A stretch of DNA of 64,000 bases from Virgibacillus salarius (lineage in GTDB: Bacteria > Bacillota > Bacilli > Bacillales > Amphibacillaceae). A program made the position numbers and the translations under genes. Of this stretch, positions 46,655 through 55,614 are shown piece after piece. Position 1 is the stretch's first letter. Every line of letters starts with the position of its first letter. The notes below the pieces were generated by a model. The model was not told the origin of the DNA. It made no database searches and saw nothing but the letters and a program-made list of their open reading frames with translations. The stretch lies in contig NZ_BAAACY010000019.1 in assembly GCF_039521925.1 (NCBI RefSeq), forward strand, positions 1 to 64,000. The letters are read 5' to 3'.

Positions 46655-47599
46655 ATGATCGAAATTGAAAAACCAAAAATTGAAACGGTAGAAATCAGCG
46701 ATGATGCTACATTTGGAAAATTCGTAGTCGAACCGCTCGAACGTGGATATGGTACCACTCTAGGAAACTCCTTGCGTCGTATCCTACTATCCTCACTTCC
46801 AGGTGCTGCTGTTACATCAGTTCAAATTGATGGAGCGCTACATGAATTTTCAACAATCGAAGGTGTTGTTGAAGATGTGACAACGATTATTTTGAATCTG
46901 AAGAAACTAGCTCTAAAGATTTACTCTGATGAAGAGAAAACATTAGAGATTGATGTGCAGGGAGAAGGAAAAGTTACGGCTGCAGACCTAACATTCGATA
47001 GTGATGTAGAAGTATTAAATCCGGATTTGCCAATTGCAACGTTAAATAGCAAAGGCAGCTTGCATATGAAGATTACAGCAGAACGTGGACGTGGCTATCG
47101 TCCCGCTGATGCTAACAAAAGAGATGACCAACCAATTGGTATCATACCAATTGATTCAATTTTTACTCCAGTGTCACGTGTTACGTATCAAGTAGAGAAT
47201 ACACGTGTAGGGCAAGTAGCTAATTTTGATAAATTAACAATGGATGTATGGACTGACGGAAGTATTCGACCTGAAGAAGCTGTTTCTTTAGGCGCGAAAG
47301 TCTTTACGGAGCATCTAAACATTTTTGTAGGCTTAACAGATGAAGCGCAGAACGCAGAGATTATGGTCGAAAAAGAAGAAGATCAAAAAGAAAAAGTGAT
47401 GGAAATGACCATCGAAGAACTTGATCTATCTGTTCGATCTTATAACTGCTTAAAACGTGCTGGTATCAATACAGTTCAAGAGCTTTCAAATAAATCTGAA
47501 GAAGATATGATGAAAGTACGTAATCTTGGTCGCAAGTCATTAGAAGAGGTAAAAGTAAAACTTAATGACCTTGGCCTAGGCTTACGAGATGATGACTGA
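46655..47599 (+). CDS. rpoA: RNA polymerase alpha subunit
   Basis: The 314-residue subunit has the N-terminal assembly domain (ERGYGTTLGNSLRRILLSSL) and the C-terminal DNA-binding domain (LDLSVRSYNCLKRAGINTVQ and RNLGRKSLEEVKVKL), joined by an acidic linker. ATG 46655 lies behind AAAGGAGGGTTT. Confidence 0.98.
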   Translation: MIEIEKPKIETVEISDDATFGKFVVEPLERGYGTTLGNSLRRILLSSLPGAAVTSVQIDGALHEFSTIEGVVEDVTTIILNLKKLALKIYSDEEKTLEIDVQGEGKVTAADLTFDSDVEVLNPDLPIATLNSKGSLHMKITAERGRGYRPADANKRDDQPIGIIPIDSIFTPVSRVTYQVENTRVGQVANFDKLTMDVWTDGSIRPEEAVSLGAKVFTEHLNIFVGLTDEAQNAEIMVEKEEDQKEKVMEMTIEELDLSVRSYNCLKRAGINTVQELSNKSEEDMMKVRNLGRKSLEEVKVKLNDLGLGLRDDD

Positions 47600-47694
47600 T
47601 AAAATCAAAAGTGCAGTATGATCTGGACGTAGCTTTTTTCAGTTGATCGTATTTTAAATAAGTCATTAGTCATCATGAAAGGGAGGGATAGTCC

Positions 47695-48048
47695 ATGGCT
47701 AGAAAATTAGGTCGTACAACCGATCATCGTATGGCGTTGCTTCGTAACCTTGCTTCTGACTTAATTATTCATGAACGGATTGAAACAACAGAAGCAAAAG
47801 CGAAGGAGCTAAGATCCATCGTAGAAAAAATGATTACTTTAGGTAAGCGTGGGGATCTTCATGCTCGCCGGCAAGCAGCATCATTTCTATATAACAAGGA
47901 AGCTAACGAAAACGAAAATGTGATTCAAAAACTTTTCGATGATGTGGCTCCACGTTACGAAGACCGTCAAGGTGGATACACTCGTGTTCTTAAATTGGGT
48001 GCTCGTCAAGGTGACGGAGCAGAAATGGCAATTATTGAACTAGTTTAA
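47695..48048 (+). CDS. rplQ: 50S ribosomal protein L17
   Basis: The 117-residue protein (RKLGRTTDHRMALLRNLASD and KRGDLHARRQAASFLYN) ends QGDGAEMAIIELV. It begins MARKLGR, one residue short of the usual MGYRKLGR start. It closes the S10-spc-alpha cluster. Confidence 0.96.
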   Translation: MARKLGRTTDHRMALLRNLASDLIIHERIETTEAKAKELRSIVEKMITLGKRGDLHARRQAASFLYNKEANENENVIQKLFDDVAPRYEDRQGGYTRVLKLGARQGDGAEMAIIELV

Positions 48049-48064
48049 TGTAACCACATCCGAC

Positions 48065-48114
48065 AAGGGCAGGACTGAATCTCTTCTACGAGGTGCATCC
48101 AAGCCCTTTTTTTG
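48065..48114 (+). terminator. Terminator after rplQ
   Basis: AAGGGC (48065-48070) pairs with GCCCTT in AAGCCCTTTTTTT (48101-48113), leaving a large partly paired loop. It ends the ribosomal protein cluster. Confidence 0.75.
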
Positions 48115-48259
48115 TAGAAGGAAAAAGGAAAGGAAAGATCATTCGTCTAACATACGAATTGCATCGTAAAGCCTTAATCAATCAGCTAAAGAACGAAGCT
48201 GAGACATGTTCATTAGAGGAAAGAATACACCCCGGGTGAGTTTAGATGGAGGAACAATG

Positions 48260-49099
48260 ATGAGTAAGAAGTTAATCGAGTTTAGAAATGTATCTTTTCG
48301 ATATGGAGATGAGCAGCCTTGGGTACTAAAGAATTGTTCGTTTACAATCTATGAAAATGAGTGGGTTGCCATAATTGGTCATAATGGTTCAGGTAAATCC
48401 ACGATCGCTAAATTAATGAATGGTTTATTGTTTCCGCAAGAGGGTGAAATTTTCATAGATGACAAGCAGGTAAATTCGGAATCTGTATGGGATGTACGGA
48501 AAGATGTTGGAATGGTTTTTCAAAATCCAGATAACCAGTTTGTGGGAACGACGGTTCAGGACGATGTAGCCTTTGGCATGGAAAATAGAGGATTACCTCG
48601 AGAAGAAATGCTTAAGCGCTTGGATGATGTCTTAAGCGCTGTAGGTATGGAGGATTATCGAATTACAGAACCACATCGATTATCTGGTGGACAAAAACAG
48701 CGTGTAGCGATTGCAAGTGTTCTAGCCATTTCCCCAAAGGTTATAATTTTAGATGAAGCGACAGCAATGCTTGATCCAAAAGGGCGAAACGAAATTATGA
48801 AGACAATAGCTGGCGTACAGAAGGTAAAAGAGGTCACATTACTTACGATCACCCATGACTTACAAGAAGTCATTCAAGCTGATCGTGCCATTGTAATGAA
48901 TGATGGACAGATTTGGGCGGAGGGTGTGCCGAGAGAAATTTTTTCAAAGAAGGAAGCATTGCGTAAGATTGGATTGGATGTTCCGTTTGTATCTAGGTTA
49001 GCTGATGTATTAAAAGCAGAGGCCATTCCCGTTACACAGGAGCCACTAAATCATGAAGAACTGCTGGAGGACTTATGGATATTACATTCAAGAACGTAA
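48260..49099 (+). CDS. ecfA1: ECF transporter ATPase EcfA1
   Basis: The 279-residue ABC ATPase has Walker A GHNGSGKST (40-48), signature LSGGQKQRVAIA and Walker B VIILDEATAML. With EcfA2 and EcfT it energises several vitamin-binding S components. ATG 48260 is best spaced from GGAGG; the reading from 48206 adds a non-conserved tail. Its end overlaps ecfA2 by 25 bases. Confidence 0.96.
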   Translation: MSKKLIEFRNVSFRYGDEQPWVLKNCSFTIYENEWVAIIGHNGSGKSTIAKLMNGLLFPQEGEIFIDDKQVNSESVWDVRKDVGMVFQNPDNQFVGTTVQDDVAFGMENRGLPREEMLKRLDDVLSAVGMEDYRITEPHRLSGGQKQRVAIASVLAISPKVIILDEATAMLDPKGRNEIMKTIAGVQKVKEVTLLTITHDLQEVIQADRAIVMNDGQIWAEGVPREIFSKKEALRKIGLDVPFVSRLADVLKAEAIPVTQEPLNHEELLEDLWILHSRT

Positions 49100-49947
49100 G
49101 CTACGTATATCAACAGCATACACCGTTCGCACATAAAGCAATTGACCATTTAGATTTTCATATCCCTTCTGGTTCTTTTGTAGCAATTATCGGACATACT
49201 GGTTCTGGAAAATCAACATTAATCCAACATTTAAATGGACTAATCAGACCAACTGAAGGTGACGTATGGATAGGAGATTATCATTTAAGCGCAGAAGAAA
49301 AACCTAAATTAATGAAAGAGCTTAGAAGTCGTGTAGGTGTTGTATTTCAATATCCGGAGCATCAACTATTTGAGGAAACGGTAGCGAAGGATATTGGCTT
49401 TGGTCCGCGAAATTTTGGTGTTGGGGATAGAGAAATACAAGACAGAATTCCAGAAGTTCTATCAGCTGTTGGTTTAACGGAAGATTTCTTGAACCGTTCT
49501 CCGTTTGACTTAAGCGGTGGCCAAATGAGGCGGGTGGCAATAGCTGGTGTATTAGCAACAAAGCCTGAAGTACTTGTATTGGACGAGCCTACTGCTGGAT
49601 TAGATCCACGTGGACAGAAGGAAATCATGGAAATGTTCTATACCAGGCATCATGAGCAAGCACTTACGACAATTTTAGTAACACATAGTATGGAGGATGC
49701 AGTAAAATACGCTGATCATGTCATTATTCTTAATAAGGGAACCAAATATATGGAAGGGAAGCCTGAGGAAGTATTTGTCCAAAAAGAGGCATTACAGAAT
49801 GTACAGTTAGACGTTCCAGAAATGGTACAATTTCTTGATAACTATGAAAAGAAATTTGGTATCCATATCCCCTATACTAGGCAAACTGTGCAACAACTTG
49901 GTTTGCAAATGAAGCGTTCGTTAAAAGGGGGAACCCTACATGAATAA
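49075..49947 (+). CDS. ecfA2: ECF transporter ATPase EcfA2
   Basis: The 290-residue ABC ATPase has Walker A GHTGSGKST (40-48), signature LSGGQMRRVAIAG and Walker B VLVLDEPTAGLD. It pairs with EcfA1 to make an asymmetric heterodimer. It starts inside ecfA1 behind CTGGAGGA and its end overlaps ecfT by 8 bases, so the three are coupled. Confidence 0.96.
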   Translation: MDITFKNVSYVYQQHTPFAHKAIDHLDFHIPSGSFVAIIGHTGSGKSTLIQHLNGLIRPTEGDVWIGDYHLSAEEKPKLMKELRSRVGVVFQYPEHQLFEETVAKDIGFGPRNFGVGDREIQDRIPEVLSAVGLTEDFLNRSPFDLSGGQMRRVAIAGVLATKPEVLVLDEPTAGLDPRGQKEIMEMFYTRHHEQALTTILVTHSMEDAVKYADHVIILNKGTKYMEGKPEEVFVQKEALQNVQLDVPEMVQFLDNYEKKFGIHIPYTRQTVQQLGLQMKRSLKGGTLHE

Positions 49948-50737
49948 TGCTTTGGTTATTGGTCAGTATGTCCCGGGAAATTCTATCATTCATAAGTTAG
50001 ATCCACGGACAAAGATTTCGATAATATTTATTTATGTTTTCATTGTGTTTTTTGCCAATAATGTTTGGAGTTATGGGATATTAACAGCTTTTGCCTTAGC
50101 TAGTTTAATTTCATCCAAAGTCCCGATTAAGTTTATATTAAAAGGGTTAACGCCCGTATGGTTTCTTATTATCTTTACGTTTATTCTCCATATGATTGTC
50201 ACGAAAGAGGGCAAGCCTGTATTGGAAATATTTACGCTTACTATTTATACTGGTGGGTTAATTCAAGGATTTGCGATATCGATGAGGTTCTTTTTACTTA
50301 TTTTAGTAACCTCTCTATTAACCCTAACCACGACACCAATTGAGATCACGGACGCGATTGAGGATATGCTACGTCCTTTAAAGAAAGTGAAGTTTCCTGT
50401 GCATGAATTAGCATTAATGATGTCTATTTCACTACGATTCATCCCCACTCTACTACAGGAAACAGAAAAGATATCGAAGGCGCAGGCTTCAAGAGGTGTT
50501 GATTTTAAAACAGGACCTGTAAAAGAAAGGATAAAAGCTGTCGTACCTTTGCTTGTTCCATTATTTGTCAGTGCTTTCAAGCGCGCAGAAGAACTGGCAA
50601 TGGCTATGGAAGCAAGAGGATATCAAGGTGGAGAGGGGCGCACAAAGCTTCGTGAATTAAAAATTGCGAAACGTGATGTGTTCATCTATATCTTATTTCT
50701 TTGTATTATAATCGGATTATTTATTACACGAAATTAA
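49940..50737 (+). CDS. ecfT: ECF transporter transmembrane protein EcfT
   Basis: The 265-residue membrane protein has several hydrophobic helices and the cytoplasmic coupling helices with SRGVDFK and MEARGYQGGEGRTKL, the two short motifs that contact the ATPases. No S component is encoded beside it, so the module probably serves S proteins encoded elsewhere, as in B. subtilis. Confidence 0.95.
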   Translation: MNNALVIGQYVPGNSIIHKLDPRTKISIIFIYVFIVFFANNVWSYGILTAFALASLISSKVPIKFILKGLTPVWFLIIFTFILHMIVTKEGKPVLEIFTLTIYTGGLIQGFAISMRFFLLILVTSLLTLTTTPIEITDAIEDMLRPLKKVKFPVHELALMMSISLRFIPTLLQETEKISKAQASRGVDFKTGPVKERIKAVVPLLVPLFVSAFKRAEELAMAMEARGYQGGEGRTKLRELKIAKRDVFIYILFLCIIIGLFITRN

Positions 50738-50809
50738 TTATTATAATTGGAAGGATAGAATTTCCGTTACTACGATAATATCTATCTTTCAAAGGAAGGC
50801 TGCTACAGT

Positions 50810-51562
50810 ATGGTAAGACTTAAGTGCATTATTAATTATGACGGATCACAGTTTTCAGGCTTTCAGATACAGCCTAAGAAACGAACCGTACAAGGGGCGT
50901 TAGAGACAGCTTTAACTAAAATGCATAAAGGGGAGTACATTCGTATTCAAGCTTCTGGAAGAACAGATACAGGTGTTCATGCGAAGGGTCAAATCATTCA
51001 TTTTGACTCAGCTTATGATATTCCTCTATATAACTGGAAGCAGGCCTTAAATACCTTACTTCCGAATGATCTATATGTTAAAGAAGTCGAATATGCAGAT
51101 GATTCATTTCATGCACGCTATGATGTAATTGAAAAAGAATATCGATATTATGTTTGGCATGAAAGTGAACCGGATGTATTTAAACGGAATTATGCATATT
51201 ATTTTCCTTATGAATTAGATATTAGGTCCATTCAAGCGGCTTGTGATTATCTAGAGGGGACCCATGATTTTACAACTTTTTCCTCTGCTAAAGCTACTAC
51301 CAAAGGAACAAAAGAGCGGACGCTTTATCAGGTGAGTTGTGAAAAGAAAGGCTCGGAAATTGAGTTTATCTTTCGCGGGAGTGGTTTTTTATATAATATG
51401 GTCCGAATTATCGTAGGTGTCCTTTTAGATATAGGTCAAGGAAGGCGTCAGCCGGCTGATATCATGGATTTATTGGCGAAGAGGGATAGAAGGCTTGTTG
51501 GAGAAACCGTGCCCTCAGAAGGCCTCTATTTATGGAATGTTAGGTATGATGAAAAAAGGTAA
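50810..51562 (+). CDS. truA: tRNA pseudouridine(38-40) synthase TruA
   Basis: The 250-residue enzyme has the catalytic motif SGRTDTGVHAKGQ with Asp53 and the later FTTFSSAK and GSGFLYNMVRIIVG segments. It modifies the tRNA anticodon arm. ATG 50810 follows AAAGGAAGG. The conserved order is ecfT-truA-rplM-rpsI. Confidence 0.96.
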   Translation: MVRLKCIINYDGSQFSGFQIQPKKRTVQGALETALTKMHKGEYIRIQASGRTDTGVHAKGQIIHFDSAYDIPLYNWKQALNTLLPNDLYVKEVEYADDSFHARYDVIEKEYRYYVWHESEPDVFKRNYAYYFPYELDIRSIQAACDYLEGTHDFTTFSSAKATTKGTKERTLYQVSCEKKGSEIEFIFRGSGFLYNMVRIIVGVLLDIGQGRRQPADIMDLLAKRDRRLVGETVPSEGLYLWNVRYDEKR

Positions 51563-51602
51563 GCGGATTGTCGGAGAAAATGCAAATCATATGCATCAGC
51601 TC

Positions 51603-51742
51603 TTGACAAAATCCTATCATTTGGTGTATTATGATCTATGGCATTTTATTTCTAAACCATGATTAGCCCCGGAAACTAATTATGTTGAAATAGACGAATG
51701 AATATTGAAATTGATTTTTTTAAAATATGGAGGGAAACATTC
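51603..51742 (+). promoter_or_regulatory. rplM promoter and putative L13 leader
   Basis: TTGACA (51603-51608) and TATTAT (51627-51632), with an 18-base spacer, form a promoter. About 105 bases of leader follow before rplM, where the Firmicute L13 leader RNA is normally found. I could not confirm the exact fold. Confidence 0.5.
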
Positions 51743-52180
51743 ATGCGCACAACTTTCATGGCAAATGAAAATAATATTGAACGCAAATGGCTAGTTGTTG
51801 ATGCAGAAGGCAAGCGTTTAGGACGCTTAGCGAGTGAAGTTGCTGCGATCCTTCGTGGAAAGCATAAGCCAACTTACACACCACATGCAGACACTGGTGA
51901 CCATGTGATTATCATTAACGCAGAAAAAGTAGAATTAAGTGGTAAGAAAATTACAGATAAAATTTACTATCGCCATACAAACCACCCTGGTGGACTTAAA
52001 GAGCGTACTGCATACGAAATGCGTACGAAATATCCTGAGCAAATGCTAGAGCTTGCTGTTAAAGGAATGCTTCCTAAAGGCTCTCTAGGACGTAAAATGG
52101 GTAAAAAATTACACGTATTCAGAGGATCTGAACACACTCATCAAGCACAAAAACCGGAAGTTTACGAGCTTCGTGGGTAA
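51743..52180 (+). CDS. rplM: 50S ribosomal protein L13
   Basis: The 145-residue protein begins MRTTFMANENNIERKWLVVD and contains AAILRGKHKPTYTPHADTGD. ATG 51743 is chosen behind TGGAGGGAAAC; the reading from 51698 starts in the leader. Confidence 0.97.
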   Translation: MRTTFMANENNIERKWLVVDAEGKRLGRLASEVAAILRGKHKPTYTPHADTGDHVIIINAEKVELSGKKITDKIYYRHTNHPGGLKERTAYEMRTKYPEQMLELAVKGMLPKGSLGRKMGKKLHVFRGSEHTHQAQKPEVYELRG

Positions 52181-52199
52181 CTAAAAGGAGGTAAACATT

Positions 52200-52592
52200 T
52201 TGGCACAAGTACAATACTATGGCACAGGTCGTCGTAAAAAATCAACTGCACGCGTACGTTTAGTACCTGGTACAGGTAATGTTACAATTAACGGACGTAA
52301 CGCATCAGATTATTTCCCATACGAAACACAAATTTTAATTTTAAATCAGCCGCTAGTGGCTACTGAAACTCAAGGTACTTATGACGTTATTGTTAACGTT
52401 CATGGTGGAGGTTTTACTGGTCAAGCTGGTGCTATCCGTCACGGAATCGCACGTGCGCTTCTTGAAGCTGATCCAGAATATCGTGGATCTCTTAAAACAG
52501 AAGGCTACCTAACTCGTGATGCTCGTATGAAAGAGCGTAAGAAATACGGTCTTAAAAAAGCACGTCGTGCACCTCAGTTCTCAAAACGTTAA
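52200..52592 (+). CDS. rpsI: 30S ribosomal protein S9
   Basis: The 130-residue protein begins AQVQYYGTGRRKKSTARVRL and ends KARRAPQFSKR, whose terminal Arg touches P-site tRNA. The start is TTG 52200 behind AAAGGAGGTAAAC. It is the last core gene before the accessory island. Confidence 0.97.
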   Translation: MAQVQYYGTGRRKKSTARVRLVPGTGNVTINGRNASDYFPYETQILILNQPLVATETQGTYDVIVNVHGGGFTGQAGAIRHGIARALLEADPEYRGSLKTEGYLTRDARMKERKKYGLKKARRAPQFSKR

Positions 52593-52615
52593 GAAACCTT
52601 ATATACCAAGGGTTT

Positions 52616-52651
52616 GCCCTCTTTGCTCTTATAAAGCAGAGAGGGCTTTTT
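52616..52651 (+). terminator. Terminator after rpsI
   Basis: GCCCTCTTTGCT (52616-52627) pairs with AGCAGAGAGGGC (52635-52646), followed by five T. The 3' end of the truncated integrase gene lies inside this hairpin. Confidence 0.92.
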
Positions 52652-53147
52652 CATGTCCGAATTGGGAATTGAATACCCAGGCTAAAACCATGTATTTCTG
52701 GAACCTCTTTGCTGTTTTCTCCTTCGCTTCATCGGTCACATGAGTGTAAATATCCATCGTGGTTTTAATATCGGTGTGGCCGATCCGGGATTGTACATCT
52801 TTGATAGAAGCACCAGCTGCAAACAACAAACTGGCATGTGTTTGCCGGAAGGCGTGAATTTTTATTTGTGGCAGTTCCGGGTTCTTTTGATAAATCCGCT
52901 TCAGCTTTTCATTCAAGTAAGCCAGTCGGCAGTAATCCATTTCATGTTTTAACTGATTATAGACCGTAAAGACGAGCTGTTTATCATCAGATTGAAAAGG
53001 AGTGGTAAGTTCTAACGTCAGATAGCGCTGTATTTGCTTGCTACACCATTTCTTTAAGATCGCCAGAGTTTCATCGTCCACGCTAACCACACGCCGAGAG
53101 GCCTTAGTTTTCGATGTCTGAAGCTGCTTTTTGCCGCTCGTATGATG
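52629..53147 (-). pseudogene. Tyrosine recombinase/integrase, C-terminal fragment
   Basis: On the minus strand, a fragment encodes the catalytic domain of a phage/ICE-type integrase. It has KTKASRRVVSVDDE before the core, the HxxR box in HAFRQTHASLLFAAG, and GHTDIKTTMDIYTHV with the nucleophilic Tyr. The first arginine region and the whole N-terminal arm-binding domain are missing. The reading frame opens at about 53147 after a stop, and an in-frame GTG at 53090 is the first possible start. It was probably the integrase of an element that entered next to rpsI. Confidence 0.88.
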
Positions 53148-53255
53148 TTAGACATTCAAAGTACAATTAAAAAAGATGTCAATTTTGGAGACCGTTTATT
53201 AGAGAATATACACGACCAAGTTAGCGAGCTAGTAAATTACTTTAACGTTGACTAA
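53142..53255 (+). pseudogene. Short remnant ORF of unknown origin
   Basis: A 37-codon frame starts at ATG 53142 or 53145 (LDIQSTIKKDVNFGDRLLEN) at the exact break of the integrase fragment. A second frame (KLKEDGNYLTLTDLVSEN, to about 53337) continues similar-looking sequence. This looks like a decayed gene with a frameshift. I do not recognise a family. Confidence 0.4.
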
Positions 53256-53602
53256 ACTAAAAGAAGACGGGAATTATTTGACGCTTACTGATTTAGTTAG
53301 TGAAAATATAAGTCTTAAAGAAGAATTACTAAAATAAGTAAAAGGAAAATGATGATTAATGCTACAATTAAATTGAATAGTAGCACTTTTTAATATGCAA
53401 TAGGTTCTACGCTATTCAACTATCTGGTGCTTTAGTTAAACAAGGTGATCCATTAAATTTGATCGCTTTTTGTGGGAACCTTAAATAAAATAATTTGAAT
53501 ATTATATTATTATTGAAGGGTAGAGATATTGTGCTAACTGGGCATTTTAGTGGAATAAGAAATAGAAAAAGGACAAAAAATTAGCTATTAGGAGTGATAC
53601 GG
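53256..53602. other. Gap with degraded sequence and an interspersed repeat
   Basis: Apart from the decayed frame up to about 53337, this AT-rich stretch holds one copy of the GGGCGC-type boundary repeat in a diverged form (53414-53451: CAACTATCTGGTGCTTTAG and onward). I see no complete gene. Confidence 0.5.
53414..53451. repeat. Boundary repeat, diverged copy
   Basis: Sequence of the type CAACTATCTGGTGCTTTAG followed by AAACAAGGTGATCC. It resembles the copies at 53911 and 57331 in the CAACTAnC-GG-GC-TT and TAA-AAGG parts. Confidence 0.5.
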
Positions 53603-53887
53603 TTGGGTAAGAAGGCATTTCATATATATAATTTTATTATTTTGCTCTTATTAATGTCACTTAATGCATTAGCCTCGTTTGGGGCTGGAATGAGTGAGGG
53701 GGGAATACCTTCCTATATGTATTTGGCAATGGTGCTTTCGTTTGTCGTCTGGGTTATTTTTTATTTCATTCAATTTGTACGCCCCACTAAGGCTTGGAGA
53801 ATTTTTTGGTTCCTCTTTATGGTAATATTTTTATTTTTTTGGGAAACAGGTCTCGGCTCAGAGGTTGGTCTAATGATTATTGGATAG
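53603..53887 (+). CDS. Small membrane protein of unknown function
   Basis: The 94-residue protein has three hydrophobic helices (about residues 8-27, 38-58 and 70-90) separated by short loops, including RPTKAWR. No family is recognised. TTG 53603 is chosen because TAGGAG lies eight bases upstream. It is flanked on both sides by boundary repeats (53414 and 53911), as a single-gene unit. Confidence 0.65.
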   Translation: MGKKAFHIYNFIILLLLMSLNALASFGAGMSEGGIPSYMYLAMVLSFVVWVIFYFIQFVRPTKAWRIFWFLFMVIFLFFWETGLGSEVGLMIIG

Positions 53888-53910
53888 ATTTTATAATATA
53901 AAAATAATTC

Positions 53911-53956
53911 AATCAACTAACGGGTGTCTTTCTGGAATAAGGATTTGGCGCCAGAG
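53911..53956. repeat. Boundary repeat copy
   Basis: Contains CAACTAACGGGTGTCTTTC followed by TGGAATAAGGATTTGGCGCC. It lies just after the small membrane protein gene. Confidence 0.55.
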
Positions 53957-54034
53957 TCATATATAAGGGCCATTATGTTGAACAACTATTTTGGTAAAAG
54001 TTAAAATTTCAGAGATACAAAGGGAGGAATTACT

Positions 54035-54560
54035 ATGGCAGCTAAAAAGGAAAAGGATATTCTTGTACTAAACAGTGAGAATAATTTTAAATTATTGTTA
54101 GATAGATATTATTGAATCGGTACCTAGCAGAAAGAGGAAGATATCTGTTGAAACTGGGGAAAGAGACAAGAATTTTCGTGATGTATTAATGCATTTGTAT
54201 GAATGGCATGCAATGCTTGAGAGATGGTATCGAGAAGGTATGGATGGTGATATACCTTTTATGCCTGCACCTGGTTATAAATGGCGAAATATCAGGCACC
54301 TTAACTCACAAATTCAAGAAAACTACCAAGATGTAACAATAAATCAAGCTATAAAAAAGCTGAGGTTAAGCCATAAGAGAGTGATGAAATTAATTGAATT
54401 ACATACCAATGAAGAAATCATGACTAAAAAATACTATAAGTGGACAAAAACAAGCAATTTATACAGTTATTTTGCAGCAAACACCTCTAATCATTACATG
54501 TGGGCAATGAAAAAGTGTGAGGCTATTGCACAATTAATAACGGAGAAAGAGGAAGAATAG
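54035..54560 (+). pseudogene. ClbS/DfsB-family (DinB-like) protein, frameshifted
   Basis: The ATG at 54035, behind GGGAGGAATT, opens a frame that stops after 27 codons (NFKLLLDRYY). One extra base there throws it out of frame. The frame ending at 54560 continues with RDVLMHLYEWHAMLERWYRE and MPAPGYKWRNIRHLN, then KKYYKWTKTSNLYSYFAANT. These are the marks of the ClbS/DfsB four-helix bundle family, whose members include a colibactin self-resistance protein and stress proteins. The total length would be about 175 residues. It is either recently inactivated or affected by a sequence error. Confidence 0.78.
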
Positions 54561-54589
54561 CACCAGGTTGTAAAATGCTTATAAAGAAA

Positions 54590-54640
54590 TTGGGCGCAAT
54601 AACGGAACAAAGTTGTGCTAGAATTGGGCCATATTGTCGA
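54590..54640. repeat. Boundary repeat copy ending at a group II intron
   Basis: Reads TTGGGCGCAATAACGGAAC, then AAAGTTGTGCTAGAATTGGG and CCATATTGTCGA, directly followed by the GTGCG of intron copy 1. Its second half resembles 58966-58994, which lies after intron copy 2. Confidence 0.65.
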
Positions 54641-55496
54641 GTGCGAAACGTTTCTGACTCAAATGAAGTGTAGTTACACAATTTCGATAAAGTCAGGCAG
54701 TTATACTTTTTTTTTACTGAAGGATTATGTCGAGGAGTCGAATGAGGAGGTAACGCTCTGAAAGGCTTCCCCTGCGTCGAATAGCACGCTGTTTAGTAAG
54801 AAATTGTGTGTTATAAGCTCGGTTAATAGGCGCAAGAATTTACAGTAACAGTCCAGCCGACGAAAGCCTACCCGATGGGGTGGTGTAAATCATGGTGCTT
54901 GGGTTGAACAGATATGGTGAGAATGCAGTGAAATATAATAAGAAAGTATATTGCTGACGAACTTCTGAATGTACGGGCCTAGAATAGACATAATTCAACG
55001 TTGTAAGCTGATAACGTGGAGAGCTTACTCTTGATGAAACGAACGTGGAGGGATAGCCACTAGACTAATAAAAGGTTTATTCAACCATGTAAGACAGTTC
55101 TTCATCATTAATAAGGTTCTTGTAAGACTAATAGAGGTTCAGCTCTTAAAGGAGCCACCGCTTGTTAAAGCGAAAGAAACTGAGACACAACGAATATTAT
55201 AATATGCAATACCATTTCGATGCTTTATATGCTCAAAGTGTTAATGGTCAAAATTTTTATTGACTAATAGATTTAATGCAATCTGATGAAAACATTCGAT
55301 TAGCTTTTCGTAATAAACGAAATACTGGCAATAAGACGGCTGGTTATGATGGACTAACAATCGAAGATATAAAGCAACTCTCCGTATCAGAAAAATATTG
55401 AATGAATTGGTTAGTTGGAACGCCGTATGCGATGAAAGTCACACGTACGGTGTGAAGTGGGGGAAAAGTCGGCGATAATTTCAAAAGCTTACCTAT
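54641..55496 (+). mobile_element. Group II intron copy 1, internally deleted
   Basis: The 5' end GTGCGAAACG matches the group II start. A domain I core follows that is shared with copy 2 (CTACCCGATGGGGTGGTGTA and CATGGTGCTTGGGTTGAACA). Domain V is seen at about 55422-55452 (GCCGTATGCGATGAAAGTCA, then CACGTACGG) with a GAAA tetraloop. The element ends CTTACCTAT. It keeps only a fragment of its reverse-transcriptase gene (55204-55401). Compared with copy 2 it lacks about 135 bases of domain I and a second block near 58580-58670. A G-to-A change breaks one domain V pair. It is surely inactive. Confidence 0.85.
55204..55401 (+). pseudogene. Group II intron reverse transcriptase, N-terminal fragment
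   Basis: This 65-codon piece reads LMQSDENIRLAFRNKRNTGN, then KTAGYDGLTIEDIKQL. That is the RT0/RT1 start of an intron-encoded protein of LtrA type. It carries an in-frame TGA at about codon 20 and ends before the remaining RT motifs, which are deleted up to domain V. Confidence 0.8.
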
Positions 55497-55614
55497 CACT
55501 AGAAGAAGAAAAGGGGTATTAAACTTAGAAAGTAGAAATTACAAATGCACATTGTTCATGGATTATTACAATGATAATTAACCATTTTACAGGCAATCAA
55601 AAGGGAGGATCTGA

